A stretch of DNA of 64,000 nucleotides. Origin: Alphaproteobacteria bacterium (GTDB lineage Bacteria; Pseudomonadota; Alphaproteobacteria; UBA2966). This document shows, piece after piece, positions 37,559-48,574 of this stretch. Numbering within the stretch: position 1 is the stretch's first letter; each line of letters starts with the position of its first letter. The notes beneath the pieces were generated by a model. That model was not told where the DNA came from, searched no databases, and was given only the letters and a program-made list of their open reading frames with translations. A program made the translations under genes and the position numbers. The DNA lies in NCBI GenBank assembly GCA_021296255.1, contig JAGWAU010000009.1, positions 1 to 64,000 on the forward strand, in the 5' to 3' direction.

Positions 37559-38170
37559 TCAGTTGACGGTTCCCCGGCCGGTTTCCAGTGCGGACGTCTG
37601 CCGAGGCTTCGGCGCCGCGGCATCATCGTCTTCCTCGTCCGTCTCGGCCTCGAAGAACGTGTAGGACAACGTGATCGTCTTCACGTCGGACAGGTTGGGA
37701 TCGTCCAGGATCGCCGGATCGATGAAGAACGACACCGGCATTTCGGCGCGTTCCCCAGGTGCCAGAGCCTGACGTTCGAAGCAGAAGCAGTCGATTTTGT
37801 CGAAATACGGTCCCGCTTTGTGAGGCGTGACGTTGAAGGTCGCGGTTCCGGTGATCGCATGCTCCGCCTCGTTACGCGCCTCATAAAACGCGAGCGTTTC
37901 CTCGCCGACCCGCACCACGACCTCGCGCTGCAGCGGGCGGAAGCGCCACGGCAATCCGCCGGACGCATCGGCGTTGAACCGAACGGTCACGAGCCGCTCA
38001 CCCACGGGACCCGGTGCGGCAATCGCCGTCTGCGTGGTGCCACCGTACCCCGTCACCTGGCAGAACAGTTGGTAGAGCGGCACGGCCGCATAGGCCATGG
38101 CCGCCATGCCGGCAACCACACCCGCCAACATCACGGCGGTTCGCCTGTTCCTCCGATTCGGTAGCGCCAT
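37559..38170 (-). CDS. ctaG: Cytochrome c oxidase assembly protein CtaG (Cox11 type)
   Basis: 203 residues: one N-terminal membrane helix (about 12-31) and a periplasmic domain carrying the copper motif 'CFCFE' in 'IDCFCFERQALAPGE'. Cox11/CtaG inserts the CuB copper into subunit I. The acidic C-terminal tail (EEDDDAA) is unusual but harmless. It overlaps the stop of the 40-codon gene before it (TGATG). Confidence 0.95.
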   Translation of the reverse strand: MALPNRRNRRTAVMLAGVVAGMAAMAYAAVPLYQLFCQVTGYGGTTQTAIAAPGPVGERLVTVRFNADASGGLPWRFRPLQREVVVRVGEETLAFYEARNEAEHAITGTATFNVTPHKAGPYFDKIDCFCFERQALAPGERAEMPVSFFIDPAILDDPNLSDVKTITLSYTFFEAETDEEDDDAAAPKPRQTSALETGRGTVN

Positions 38171-38292
38171 CAGCCGCCCGTCTTCAGTTTGACAATTGTG
38201 AGAACGTAGAAGAGGACGACCAGACCGACGAGCACGGCACCCAACAGCATGTTTCGGCCACGGCGGCGCTTATGTTCCTGCGATAGCGGCAT
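38170..38292 (-). CDS. Small single-helix protein of the oxidase operon (CoxF-like)
   Basis: 40 residues: MPLSQEHKRRRGRN, then one membrane helix (LLGAVLVGLVVLFYVLTIV) and the tail KLKTGG. It is placed exactly between ctaB and ctaG, with a 1-base overlap with ctaG and one base after the ctaB stop. Short proteins of this shape occupy the same place in other alphaproteobacteria. It is easily missed for its size. Confidence 0.8.
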   Translation of the reverse strand: MPLSQEHKRRRGRNMLLGAVLVGLVVLFYVLTIVKLKTGG

Positions 38293-38293
38293 G

Positions 38294-39199
38294 TCATCCT
38301 GACAAGCCTGTCAAGATGTCGATCACGAGCAAGGCGAAGATCGAGAACAGGTAAATGATCGAAAATCCGAAAAGGTGTTGCGCCGAACTTTCGTCCCGCG
38401 CGGTTCGCACCCTGATCGCACCCGCTAGGAACAGTGCGCCCAACGCCGCGGCTCCGGCGGCGTAAACCAGCCCCGCAAATCCGAGCACCGCCGGAATCAA
38501 GCTCACCGGCACCAGGATCACGCTGTAAAGAAGGATCTGGCGCCGTGTCTCTTCGAGTCCGGCCACCACCGGCAGCATGGGGACGCCAGCTCGGGCGTAT
38601 TCCCCCGACCGGTAGAGGGCCAGAGCCCAGAAGTGGGGCGGGGTCCAGACAAAGATGATCGCGAACAAAACCACCGGCTCGACCGACATCTCGCCGGTCA
38701 CCGCCACCCAGCCGATCAACGGCGGGAATGCTCCGGCCGCGCCGCCGATCACGATGTTCTGAGGCGTCCGGCGCTTGAGCCAGATCGTATAGACGAACAC
38801 GTAGAAAGCGATAGCCGCGGCAAGGACCGCGGCAGCCGGGATATTGACCGCGAGGCCCATCAACGCCACCGACGCAACTGCCAGTGTCACGCCGAAACCC
38901 AGCGCGTCGCCTTTCGCGATCCGTCCCTGCGGAACAGGCCGCGCGCGGGTGCGTTGCATGACAGCGTCAATGTCCGCGTCGTACCACATGTTGATAGCTC
39001 CGGACGCACCGGCCCCGATGGCGATGCAGAGCACTGCGATTCCGGCGAGCACAGGATGCAGTGTGCCGGGCGCTACCAGCAGTCCCACCAAGCCCGTGAA
39101 CACGACGAGCGACATGACTCGAGGCTTCAACAGCGCCACGTAGTCGGAGGCGCCCGAATCGGCGATCTCCGGGCGAACGTATGCGCTGCTGACGGTCAT
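38294..39199 (-). CDS. ctaB: Protoheme IX farnesyltransferase (heme O synthase)
   Basis: 301 residues, about nine membrane helices. The prenyl-diphosphate motif '[15 protein letters not shown]' and the second Asp-containing loop are present, with '[13 protein letters not shown]' after them. It farnesylates heme B to heme O, the first step to heme A for this oxidase. 29 bases after ctaD. Confidence 0.96.
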   Translation of the reverse strand: MTVSSAYVRPEIADSGASDYVALLKPRVMSLVVFTGLVGLLVAPGTLHPVLAGIAVLCIAIGAGASGAINMWYDADIDAVMQRTRARPVPQGRIAKGDALGFGVTLAVASVALMGLAVNIPAAAVLAAAIAFYVFVYTIWLKRRTPQNIVIGGAAGAFPPLIGWVAVTGEMSVEPVVLFAIIFVWTPPHFWALALYRSGEYARAGVPMLPVVAGLEETRRQILLYSVILVPVSLIPAVLGFAGLVYAAGAAALGALFLAGAIRVRTARDESSAQHLFGFSIIYLFSIFALLVIDILTGLSG

Positions 39200-39228
39200 G
39201 GTCTGATCAGCCGATCACCCCGCGCCAG

Positions 39229-40854
<1,626 letters not shown>

Positions 40855-41697
40855 TTACTCGGCGCGCACACCGATGCTTGCCACCCGAGTCGGATCAGGA
40901 TCCGTATTCCCGGCGAATTCCTTCTTCGCCTTCTCGACCCATGCCGCGAACTCGTCCTTCGACACCGCCTTCACCATGATCGGCATGAACCCGTGGTTGG
41001 ACCCGCACAATTCGGAGCATTGCCCGTAGTACGTGCCTTCCTTGTCGATGCGGAACCAGGTTTCGTTGAGACGTCCCGGAACCGCGTCCATCTTTACCCC
41101 AAACGCGGGCACGGCCCACGCATGGATGACATCGTTGGCGGTCATGAGCAGGCGTATCGTGGTATCGATCGGCAGGACCACAGCATTGTCCGTGGTCAAC
41201 AGCCGGAGGTCGCCATCCTTGAGATCGGCGTCGTCCACCAAGATGGCATCGAAGGTCAGATCGTCGTTATCGGGGTATTCATAGGTCCAGAAGAATTGAT
41301 TGCCCACGACCTTTAGGGTCATGTCCGGGTCCACGGCGCGGTCGGAGTAGTACATCAGCTTGAACGAGGGCACCGCGATCACGACCAGGATGATGATCGG
41401 GATTACCGTCCACAGGACCTCGATCGTCGTGTTGTGCGTCGTCCTGCTCGGCGTGGGGTTCGCTTTTGCGTTGAACTTGATGAAGACGTAGATCATCAGG
41501 GCCAGCACGAAAACGCTGATCAGAGTGATGACGACCAGCAGGAAATCGTGGAACCCGTCGACACGTTCCATGACGGGCGATGCCGCCGGCTGAAATCCCA
41601 TCTGCCAAGGGGTGGGCTGCGCCGCGAAAGCAAGTCCACCACTCAATACGGTTATGGCCGACGCCATCACCGTGGACAGCCACTTGAAGATTCTCAT
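40855..41697 (-). CDS. ctaC: Cytochrome c oxidase subunit II
   Basis: 280 residues: signal-like first segment, two membrane helices (about 52-74 and 92-110) and a cupredoxin domain. The CuA ligands are H192, C227, C231, H235 and M238 in 'CSELCGSNHGFM'. It accepts electrons from cytochrome c. First gene of the operon ctaC-ctaD-ctaB-(coxF)-ctaG-ctaE-DUF983-surf1-M32. Confidence 0.97.
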   Translation of the reverse strand: MRIFKWLSTVMASAITVLSGGLAFAAQPTPWQMGFQPAASPVMERVDGFHDFLLVVITLISVFVLALMIYVFIKFNAKANPTPSRTTHNTTIEVLWTVIPIIILVVIAVPSFKLMYYSDRAVDPDMTLKVVGNQFFWTYEYPDNDDLTFDAILVDDADLKDGDLRLLTTDNAVVLPIDTTIRLLMTANDVIHAWAVPAFGVKMDAVPGRLNETWFRIDKEGTYYGQCSELCGSNHGFMPIMVKAVSKDEFAAWVEKAKKEFAGNTDPDPTRVASIGVRAE

Positions 41698-42046
41698 AAT
41701 GAACCACGTCTCCTCGTTGCCGGGGCCCGAGCGTCAATTTCCGCCGCATGGTCGAACGGACACCGACTTGGTTCGCGAAAACCTGGGACAATTACAGGTT
41801 CGGGCGGCCGACAATCCAGCCGCTTCCGTAACGCACCGACCTGCCTGACAACCAGCCTGCGAGTTGGCCCGGAGAGTACACCAGAGAGAACGCCGATAAC
41901 AAGACTGCGAAATCGACATGAATCCCGCAGGATTCAAAGGCTTGAGAGGTATGAATCGCGTCGCAACCGCACTATGTTTCCGAGTCCCCGGCAGAGGATT
42001 GCCCTCGCTGCCCAGAATGCCGTAGCCATCAATCGGATGCCAGCAC
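41698..42046. other. Divergent intergenic region between ctaC and tldD
   Basis: About 350 bases that must hold the promoters for the oxidase operon and for tldD. GAGGAGAC before ctaC is its ribosome site. I found no clear -35/-10 pair, no operator and no further gene. Confidence 0.4.
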
Positions 42047-43483
42047 ATGACCGAAGCTGCCCACGCAGAACGACTGTTCTTCGATCGCGCAAGTCTCGAC
42101 AAGAACCGGGTCCAAACCATCGTCGACGACGCCTTGGCGGGTGCGGACGATGGCGAGCTCTTCCTGGAGTATCGCCAATCCGAGAGCTTCAGTTGGGATG
42201 ACGGCAGATTGAAGGCCGCGAGCTTCGATACAAGTCAGGGATTCGGCCTGCGGATGGTCTCAGACGAATCGACCGGCTACGCGCACGCTTCGGAACTCAG
42301 CGAAGACGCCATGAAGCGGGCTGCGAGTTCCGCCGCCGCGGTACGCGCCGGCCATCAGGGTTCCCTGGCAGAAGCTCCCAGCGGCACCAACCAGCGCCTT
42401 TACGTCGAAGACGATCCCCTGGCCGCCCTCGACTTCGAAACCAAGGTCAGGCTTCTGTCGGACATCGACAGCTACCTTCGGGACAAAGACGCCCGCGTCC
42501 GGCAGGTATCCTGCTCGCTGTCCGCCTCGTGGCAGGCCGTACAGATCATCAGGGCGGGCGGACTTCAGATCGGCGACGTACGGCCGCTCGTCCGGCTCAA
42601 CGTCTCGACGGTCGTGGGCGAAGGGGGGCGCCAGGAGTCCGGGTCCCGGGGCACGGGGGGGCGGTCCCTTTACGATCGCTATATCGGTCCCGACGTCTGG
42701 CGCGCGGTGGCCGACGAATCGCTGCGCCAAGCGCTCGTCAATCTGGAGTCGATTCCCGCGCCGGCAGGCGAGATGCCGGTGGTCCTGGGGCCGGGCTGGC
42801 CGGGCATCCTGCTGCACGAAGCTATCGGTCACGGCCTGGAGGGCGATTTCAACCGCAAGAAGACCAGTGCCTTCTCCGATCTGCTCGGCGAACGGGTGGC
42901 GTCGCCCGGGGTCACGGTGATCGACGACGGGTCTATCTCAGAGCGCCGTGGATCGCTCACGGTCGACGACGAAGGGACGCCGACGGAAGCCACGGTTCTG
43001 ATCGAGGACGGCATCCTCAAGGGCTATCTGCAGGACAGACTCAATGCCCGTCTCATGGGGATGCGGCCGACCGGAAACGGCCGTCGGCAGGACTTTGCCC
43101 ATTCGCCGATGCCGCGGATGACCAACACGTTCATGCTTGGCGGCGACCGTGACCCGGAAGAGATCCTGGCCTCGGTCGATCAGGGGTTGTACGCGGTCTC
43201 CTTCGGCGGCGGCCAAGTCGACATCACGAGTGGCAAGTTCGTGTTCACGTGCACCGAGGCCTACCGCATCGAGGACGGGAAGATAGGAGCCCCGGTCAAA
43301 GGGGCGACGTTGATCGGCCATGGGCCCGACGTGCTCACCAAGGTGTCGGCCGTCGGCAACGACATGGAGCTGGACCCGGGCGTCGGAGTGTGCGGCAAGA
43401 ACGGGCAAGGCGTGCCTGTCGGCGTCGGTCAGCCGACGCTTCTCGTGGACAATCTGACGGTCGGCGGGACAGAGGCCGTTTAG
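42047..43483 (+). CDS. tldD: Metalloprotease TldD
   Basis: 478 residues. The zinc motif is H257-E258-x3-H262 in 'LLHEAIGHGLEGD', and the C-terminal 'CGKNGQGVPVGVGQPTL' contributes the Cys ligand. TldD and its inactive partner PmbA (TldE, at 48575) form a heterodimeric protease that trims unfolded peptides and peptide antibiotics. The two partners are 5 kb apart here. No strong ribosome site is visible. Confidence 0.96.
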   Translation: MTEAAHAERLFFDRASLDKNRVQTIVDDALAGADDGELFLEYRQSESFSWDDGRLKAASFDTSQGFGLRMVSDESTGYAHASELSEDAMKRAASSAAAVRAGHQGSLAEAPSGTNQRLYVEDDPLAALDFETKVRLLSDIDSYLRDKDARVRQVSCSLSASWQAVQIIRAGGLQIGDVRPLVRLNVSTVVGEGGRQESGSRGTGGRSLYDRYIGPDVWRAVADESLRQALVNLESIPAPAGEMPVVLGPGWPGILLHEAIGHGLEGDFNRKKTSAFSDLLGERVASPGVTVIDDGSISERRGSLTVDDEGTPTEATVLIEDGILKGYLQDRLNARLMGMRPTGNGRRQDFAHSPMPRMTNTFMLGGDRDPEEILASVDQGLYAVSFGGGQVDITSGKFVFTCTEAYRIEDGKIGAPVKGATLIGHGPDVLTKVSAVGNDMELDPGVGVCGKNGQGVPVGVGQPTLLVDNLTVGGTEAV

Positions 43484-43525
43484 GGGAACGCCGAGGTCGG
43501 ACCACGGGCCCGACTCCAATTCGCT

Positions 43526-44884
43526 TCAGTAGGCATATTCCTCGAAGGCAGGATCGACATTTCGATCCCATCGTGTCTCGAAGGCTTGGAGAAGTTCCTC
43601 GGCGGGGGAGACACCGGACTCCGCAATCGTTCGGAGAGGGTTCAAGAAGTGGTCTTCATTGTCCCCCATGCTGTCACGGATACCTCGGCGGCGGAGGCCT
43701 TGACTGCAGATTTCCATCACCTCGAGCGTGATGTCTCTCACGGAACGGCCACGGAATTCCGCTTTCAGCGCCCGGCGCGTGACGTCCGCGTGAAGCGACA
43801 CCACGTCTTCATGACTCCAGTCCTTGCACAACTCAAACGCTGCGTCCAGGGCCGACGCTTCATAGAGCAAACCGACCCAAAGCGCGGGCAGCGCGCACAA
43901 CCTGCCCCACGGCCCACCGTCCGCCCCCCGGAGTTCCAGGAAATGTTTCAGCCGGACCTCGGGAAACGCCGTGGACACGTGGTCTTGCCAGTCCTGCAGC
44001 GTGGGCCGCTCGCCGGGAAGCTCTTCCAGCTTCCCATCGAGAAAGTCGCGGAACGATCGGCCGGCGACGTCGACGTAACGGTCCCGATGGACGAAATACA
44101 TCGGGACGTCCAGCATGTAGTCCGTGTAGCGCTCGAACCCCATGCCGTCCTCGAAGGCAAATGGCAGGAATCCCGTACGGTCGGGATCGGTGTCCGTCCA
44201 CACGTAACCCCGATAGCTCAGGTGACCGTTCGGCTTTCCTTCCTTGAACGGGGAGTTGGCGAACAACGCGGTGGCGATCGGCTGTAGCCTGAGCGCCACC
44301 CGCATCTTTTTCACCATGTCGGCTTCGGATGCGTAATCGAGATTTACCTGAACGGTGCAGGTCCGAAACATCATGTCGAGGCCGAGCGAACCACGAGTCG
44401 GCATGTATCGGCGCATGATGCCGTACCGTCCCTTCGGCATGAGGGGCATATCCTCATACCTCCATTTCGGGTGGTATCCGAGACCGAGAAATCCCACGTC
44501 CAGCTCGGCGCCAATCTGCTTCACCTGGGCCAGGTGCGTGTTCACCTCATGACAGGTTTGATGAAGATTTTCGAGGGGGGCGCCCGAGAGCTCGACCGCG
44601 CCGCTTGGCTCGAGCGTTACCGCCTGTCCGTCCAAGGTCAGTGCTATGACGTTCCCGTCCTCGAACACCGGAGCCCAGTTGAACCGTTGCAGACGTTCCA
44701 GGATGGCGCGAATTCCGACATCGCCTTCATACGGCAGAGGGCGTAGATCACTTCGGCGGTAGGCGAATTTTTCATGCTCGGTCCCGATTCGCCAGTCGAC
44801 GGGCCGCGTGCAGCCGCGCTCGAAATAGGAGACGAGGTCGGTCCGATCGTTGATCAACGGCGACTCGGCGTGTGGACCTGCCAA
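43526..44884 (-). CDS. gshA: Glutamate-cysteine ligase, plant/alphaproteobacterial type
   Basis: 452 residues from a TTG at 44884 (GAGGAATTC upstream). 'RIGTEHEKFAYRR' near the N-terminus, 'MLRTCTVQVNLDY'-type strand ('MFRTCTVQVNLDYASE') and 'FLPFAFEDGMGFERYTDY' are class III GCL motifs. It makes gamma-glutamylcysteine, the first step of glutathione. It follows rsmE by about 110 bases on the same strand. Confidence 0.95.
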   Translation of the reverse strand: MAGPHAESPLINDRTDLVSYFERGCTRPVDWRIGTEHEKFAYRRSDLRPLPYEGDVGIRAILERLQRFNWAPVFEDGNVIALTLDGQAVTLEPSGAVELSGAPLENLHQTCHEVNTHLAQVKQIGAELDVGFLGLGYHPKWRYEDMPLMPKGRYGIMRRYMPTRGSLGLDMMFRTCTVQVNLDYASEADMVKKMRVALRLQPIATALFANSPFKEGKPNGHLSYRGYVWTDTDPDRTGFLPFAFEDGMGFERYTDYMLDVPMYFVHRDRYVDVAGRSFRDFLDGKLEELPGERPTLQDWQDHVSTAFPEVRLKHFLELRGADGGPWGRLCALPALWVGLLYEASALDAAFELCKDWSHEDVVSLHADVTRRALKAEFRGRSVRDITLEVMEICSQGLRRRGIRDSMGDNEDHFLNPLRTIAESGVSPAEELLQAFETRWDRNVDPAFEEYAY

Positions 44885-44994
44885 ATCGAATTCCTCTAGC
44901 CGGATGATTTACCAGGAAGACGGAAAATTTGCGCTCAACTAGCAGTCTCGCCTCTTCACGGCAAGTACCGAATGCGTCATGGCGTATTCGTCCG

Positions 44995-45738
44995 TCACGG
45001 CACGGCCATTCTGGATTGGAGAATTCCGAGCGCGACGGTGGCTGCCGTCTCGCTGCGGAGAAGACGCGGTCCGAGATCGACGCCCAGAACTCCCTCATGG
45101 CTGGCAATGAACGTCCGTTCGGCCAGGTCGAAACCACCTTCGGGTCCGATAAGTACCGCCCATGGACCCTGTAGGTCGGATCCGTTCAGTCCGTCGAGCA
45201 CCTTGGCAATCGGAGGGCTATCACCCGACTCGTCGCACCAGAGGAGCCTGCGGGAAAGATCCAACGATCCCAGAAATCGGTTCAGTGTCACCGGTTCGCC
45301 CACGCCCGGGACGGACAATCGGCCGCATTGCTCGGCGGCCTCCTTCGCACTGGACAGGAGCCGGTCGACGTTGGTGCGCGAAACAACGGTCCGCCGGGTC
45401 ACGACCGGCTGAATGTGTGTGGCACCGAGTTCCGTGGCCTTTTCGGCAAGGGCCGTCATGCGCGCCCGTTTGATCGGCGCGGCTACAATCCAGATATCCG
45501 CGTCGGTCGCCTGGGGCCGCAACATGTCTTGCACGATAATCGCGCAACTCCGGTGCCCCATCTTCGTGACCGTGGCCTGCCATTCCCCGTCACGTCCATT
45601 AAAGAGAACCAAGGAGTCGCCAATGCCAAGGCGCATCACTGTGCCAGCGTAGTGAGCGGCCGCGGAATCCAGATCAAGCGTTGCGCCGCTGGAGAGGGAC
45701 GATTCGACGAACAGCCGGACCTTGGCAACCTTCACCAT
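44995..45738 (-). CDS. rsmE: 16S rRNA (uracil-1498-N3)-methyltransferase
   Basis: 247 residues. The SPOUT-fold C-terminal knot is clear: 'VLIGPEGGFDLAE' and 'DLGPRLLRSETAATVALG'. The N-terminal PUA-like domain begins 'RLFVESSL'. It methylates U1498 in the decoding centre. The ATG follows GAGAAGG. Divergent from ubiA, 68 bases away. Confidence 0.95.
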   Translation of the reverse strand: MVKVAKVRLFVESSLSSGATLDLDSAAAHYAGTVMRLGIGDSLVLFNGRDGEWQATVTKMGHRSCAIIVQDMLRPQATDADIWIVAAPIKRARMTALAEKATELGATHIQPVVTRRTVVSRTNVDRLLSSAKEAAEQCGRLSVPGVGEPVTLNRFLGSLDLSRRLLWCDESGDSPPIAKVLDGLNGSDLQGPWAVLIGPEGGFDLAERTFIASHEGVLGVDLGPRLLRSETAATVALGILQSRMAVP

Positions 45739-45806
45739 GCCTTCTCTCCATGAACAGGTTCGGACGATTCTTGCCGGGGACCCCGAAGCGCGATAGTGCT
45801 AGGCCG

Positions 45807-46766
45807 ATGGGAAGAGATGCCGACGCGCAGATCGCCGACGCCAAGACCGGCAACTGGGTCGATCGCCTTGCCCCAGGCTTCCTGAAGCCGTACCTCAAGC
45901 TCGGCCGGTTCGATCGGCCGATCGGATACTGGCTGCTGTTGTGGCCCTGCTGGTGGTCGGTGGCCCTGGCCGCACGCGAACTCCCCGATGGCTGGCGGTT
46001 TGCGCTTGCCGGCGGAAACGGGTGGCCCGATCCGGTGTTGCTCGTGCTGTTCTATTTCGGTGCCGTCGCCATGCGAGCAGCCGGCTGTGCGTACAACGAT
46101 ATCGTCGACCGCGATATCGACGGTGCCGTGGAGCGCACTGCACTGCGTCCCCTGCCCAGCGGCCAAATCTCGCCCACGCAAGCCGCATTGTTCGGAATAC
46201 TGATGGCGCTGATCGGCTTGGCCGTCCTCGCGACCTTCAACGGCGTCGCGATCATGTTGGGTGTCGCCTCGCTCGTGATCGTCGCACTCTACCCGCACAT
46301 GAAGCGTATGACCCACTACCCACAGGTGGTGCTGGGCCTCGCCTTCAATTGGGGAGCGCTGATGGGCTGGGCCGTGCTGACCGGTAGTCTTCACCCAGCA
46401 CCGGTCGTGCTGTTCCTCGCGGGCATTGCTTGGACGCTGGGCTATGACACGGTTTACGCGCATCAGGACAAGGAAGATGATCTGCTCGTGGGCGTGAAGT
46501 CCATGGCGATCAAGCTGGGATCAACCACGAGACCCTGGCTGGTCATATTTTACGCTGCCTCAATCATCGGAATTCTGGCTGCCGGATGGCTCGTGGACAT
46601 CGGGGTCCCATTCTACGCCGGCATGTTACTCGTCGCGGCGCAGTTTGCTTGGCAAGTTATCGATATCGACATCGACTCACCCGAAGATTGTCTCGGCAAG
46701 TTCCGGTCGAACCATTTGTTGGGAGCATTGGTTTTTCTAGCGATCGCGACGGGCAGCATATTCTGA
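45807..46766 (+). CDS. ubiA: 4-hydroxybenzoate polyprenyltransferase
   Basis: 319 residues from the ATG at 45807 (45750 is an alternative). Both Asp-rich motifs are present: 'NDIVDRDIDGAVERT' and 'DTVYAHQDKEDD'. About eight membrane helices follow. It prenylates 4-hydroxybenzoate in ubiquinone synthesis. ubiD follows 170 bases downstream, the next enzyme type in the pathway. Confidence 0.95.
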   Translation: MGRDADAQIADAKTGNWVDRLAPGFLKPYLKLGRFDRPIGYWLLLWPCWWSVALAARELPDGWRFALAGGNGWPDPVLLVLFYFGAVAMRAAGCAYNDIVDRDIDGAVERTALRPLPSGQISPTQAALFGILMALIGLAVLATFNGVAIMLGVASLVIVALYPHMKRMTHYPQVVLGLAFNWGALMGWAVLTGSLHPAPVVLFLAGIAWTLGYDTVYAHQDKEDDLLVGVKSMAIKLGSTTRPWLVIFYAASIIGILAAGWLVDIGVPFYAGMLLVAAQFAWQVIDIDIDSPEDCLGKFRSNHLLGALVFLAIATGSIF

Positions 46767-46935
46767 CGATTTTATCACGCGGCACGCCGACCGGTCCGGA
46801 GACACCTGACCGGAGAACTCCCGTGCTACCCAAGCCGGGCAAGTCATGTGCCAGCGACATCAAACGGCGTCGCCTGTCGCCCCAAAATCAGGCCGCCGAT
46901 ATACTCCCATGTTCGCCAAACGCCGCGAGCCCGCG

Positions 46936-48444
46936 ATGACATTCGATTCCCTCAGAGATTTCGTTGACGCGTTGGAGCGTACCGGACAACTCGTCCGGAT
47001 ATCGCAGCCTGTCTCGACGGTCCTCGAAATGACCGAAATCCAGACGCGGTTGCTCGCGAATGGCGGCCCAGCGGTGCTCTTTGAAAATCCCGTGGACGAA
47101 GCCGGACGACCGTGCGGGATGCCCGTCCTCGTGAATCTGTTCGGAACCGTCGCCCGGGTGGGACGGGGGATAGACCGTGAGCCCGACGCACTCCGGGAAC
47201 TCGGAGAAACCTTGGCCTTTCTTCGGCAGCCGGAACCGCCGGGCGGATGGCGGGAGGCTCTGACGATGGCGCCCATGCTGAAGACGGCGATGTCGATGAA
47301 GCCCAAGACGGTGTCAAAAGGGCCGGTGCAGGACGTGATCCTGACCGGAGACGAAATCGACCTCTCACGGCTTCCGGTCCAGATATGCTGGCCAGGGGAA
47401 CCGGCCCCCCTCATCACCTGGCCACTCGTGGTGACGAAGGGACCGGGCGACCGAAAGGAGGACGACTTCAATCTCGGCATATACCGCATGCAGGTGACGG
47501 GGCGGGACAGCACCTACATGCGCTGGCTCAAGCATCGGGGCGGCGCCCAACAACACGCACGCTGGAAGGACGAACGCGACGAACCTCTTCCCGCGGCGGC
47601 CGTGATCGGTGCCGATCCCGGCACGATCATCGCAGCCGTGACGCCGGTCCCTGACACCATGTCGGAGTATCGGTTCGCGGGATTGTTGCGGAACGCCGGC
47701 GTCGAACTCGTCGACTGTAGGACCGTACCCCTCAAGGTGCCGGCAACCGCGGAGATCGTCCTCGAAGGTCACGTTTCGCTCGACGAATACGGAGATGAAG
47801 GTCCGTACGGGGACCATACCGGCTACTACAACGCGGTCGAGCCGTTTCCCGTGTTCCGGATCTCGGCGATCACCATGCGGAGAGATCCGATCTATCTCTC
47901 CACCTTCACGGGTCGTCCGCCGGATGAGCCCAGCATCCTGGGCGAGGCGTTGAACGAGCTTTTCGTTCCCCTGCTCCGGCAGCAGTTCCCGGAAATCGTC
48001 GATTTCTGGCTGCCGCCGGAGGCCTGCTCCTACCGCGTGGCGGTGGTCTCCATGAAAAAGGCCTACGCGGGACATGCCAAGCGGGTGATGATGGCCGTCT
48101 GGTCCTACCTGAGGCAGTTCACGTACACCAAGTTCGTCATCGTCATCGACGACGATCTCGACGCCCGGAACTGGACCGACGTGATCTGGGCAATCTCAAC
48201 AAACGTCGATCCGGCGCGCGACGTCACGACGGTGGAAAACACACCCATCGACTATCTCGATTTTGCGTCACCCGAGTCCGGGCTGGGCAGCAAGATGGGG
48301 ATCGATGCCACCACCAAGATTCCACCCGAAACGAAGCGGGAATGGGGGCGCAAGATCCGCATGTCGGATGACATCATCGACCTGGTAACGGAGAAATGGC
48401 CGATACTGGGGTTGCCCGGTGCCGGCAAACCCATCTGGAAGTAA
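46936..48444 (+). CDS. ubiD: UbiD family decarboxylase (3-octaprenyl-4-hydroxybenzoate carboxy-lyase)
   Basis: 502 residues from the ATG at 46936; 46909 would add nine. '[16 protein letters not shown]' (prFMN and metal region), '[21 protein letters not shown]' shortened here as EIVLEGHVS and [11 protein letters not shown], and '[11 protein letters not shown]' are the family motifs, including the catalytic Glu-Arg-Glu network. It decarboxylates prenylated hydroxybenzoate using prenylated FMN from UbiX, which is not in this window. Confidence 0.95.
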   Translation: MTFDSLRDFVDALERTGQLVRISQPVSTVLEMTEIQTRLLANGGPAVLFENPVDEAGRPCGMPVLVNLFGTVARVGRGIDREPDALRELGETLAFLRQPEPPGGWREALTMAPMLKTAMSMKPKTVSKGPVQDVILTGDEIDLSRLPVQICWPGEPAPLITWPLVVTKGPGDRKEDDFNLGIYRMQVTGRDSTYMRWLKHRGGAQQHARWKDERDEPLPAAAVIGADPGTIIAAVTPVPDTMSEYRFAGLLRNAGVELVDCRTVPLKVPATAEIVLEGHVSLDEYGDEGPYGDHTGYYNAVEPFPVFRISAITMRRDPIYLSTFTGRPPDEPSILGEALNELFVPLLRQQFPEIVDFWLPPEACSYRVAVVSMKKAYAGHAKRVMMAVWSYLRQFTYTKFVIVIDDDLDARNWTDVIWAISTNVDPARDVTTVENTPIDYLDFASPESGLGSKMGIDATTKIPPETKREWGRKIRMSDDIIDLVTEKWPILGLPGAGKPIWK

Positions 48445-48574
48445 TGGTGGTTAACTCGGAAGCCTCGGCGGCGGACCTGCGGAACCCGCCCCCGCGCGGG
48501 TTTGGCGCGCAATGCGATCGAGCCCACCCGAGGGTGGCGCGGCAATCGCCGGAACCTATATAACCCTTCTGCAA

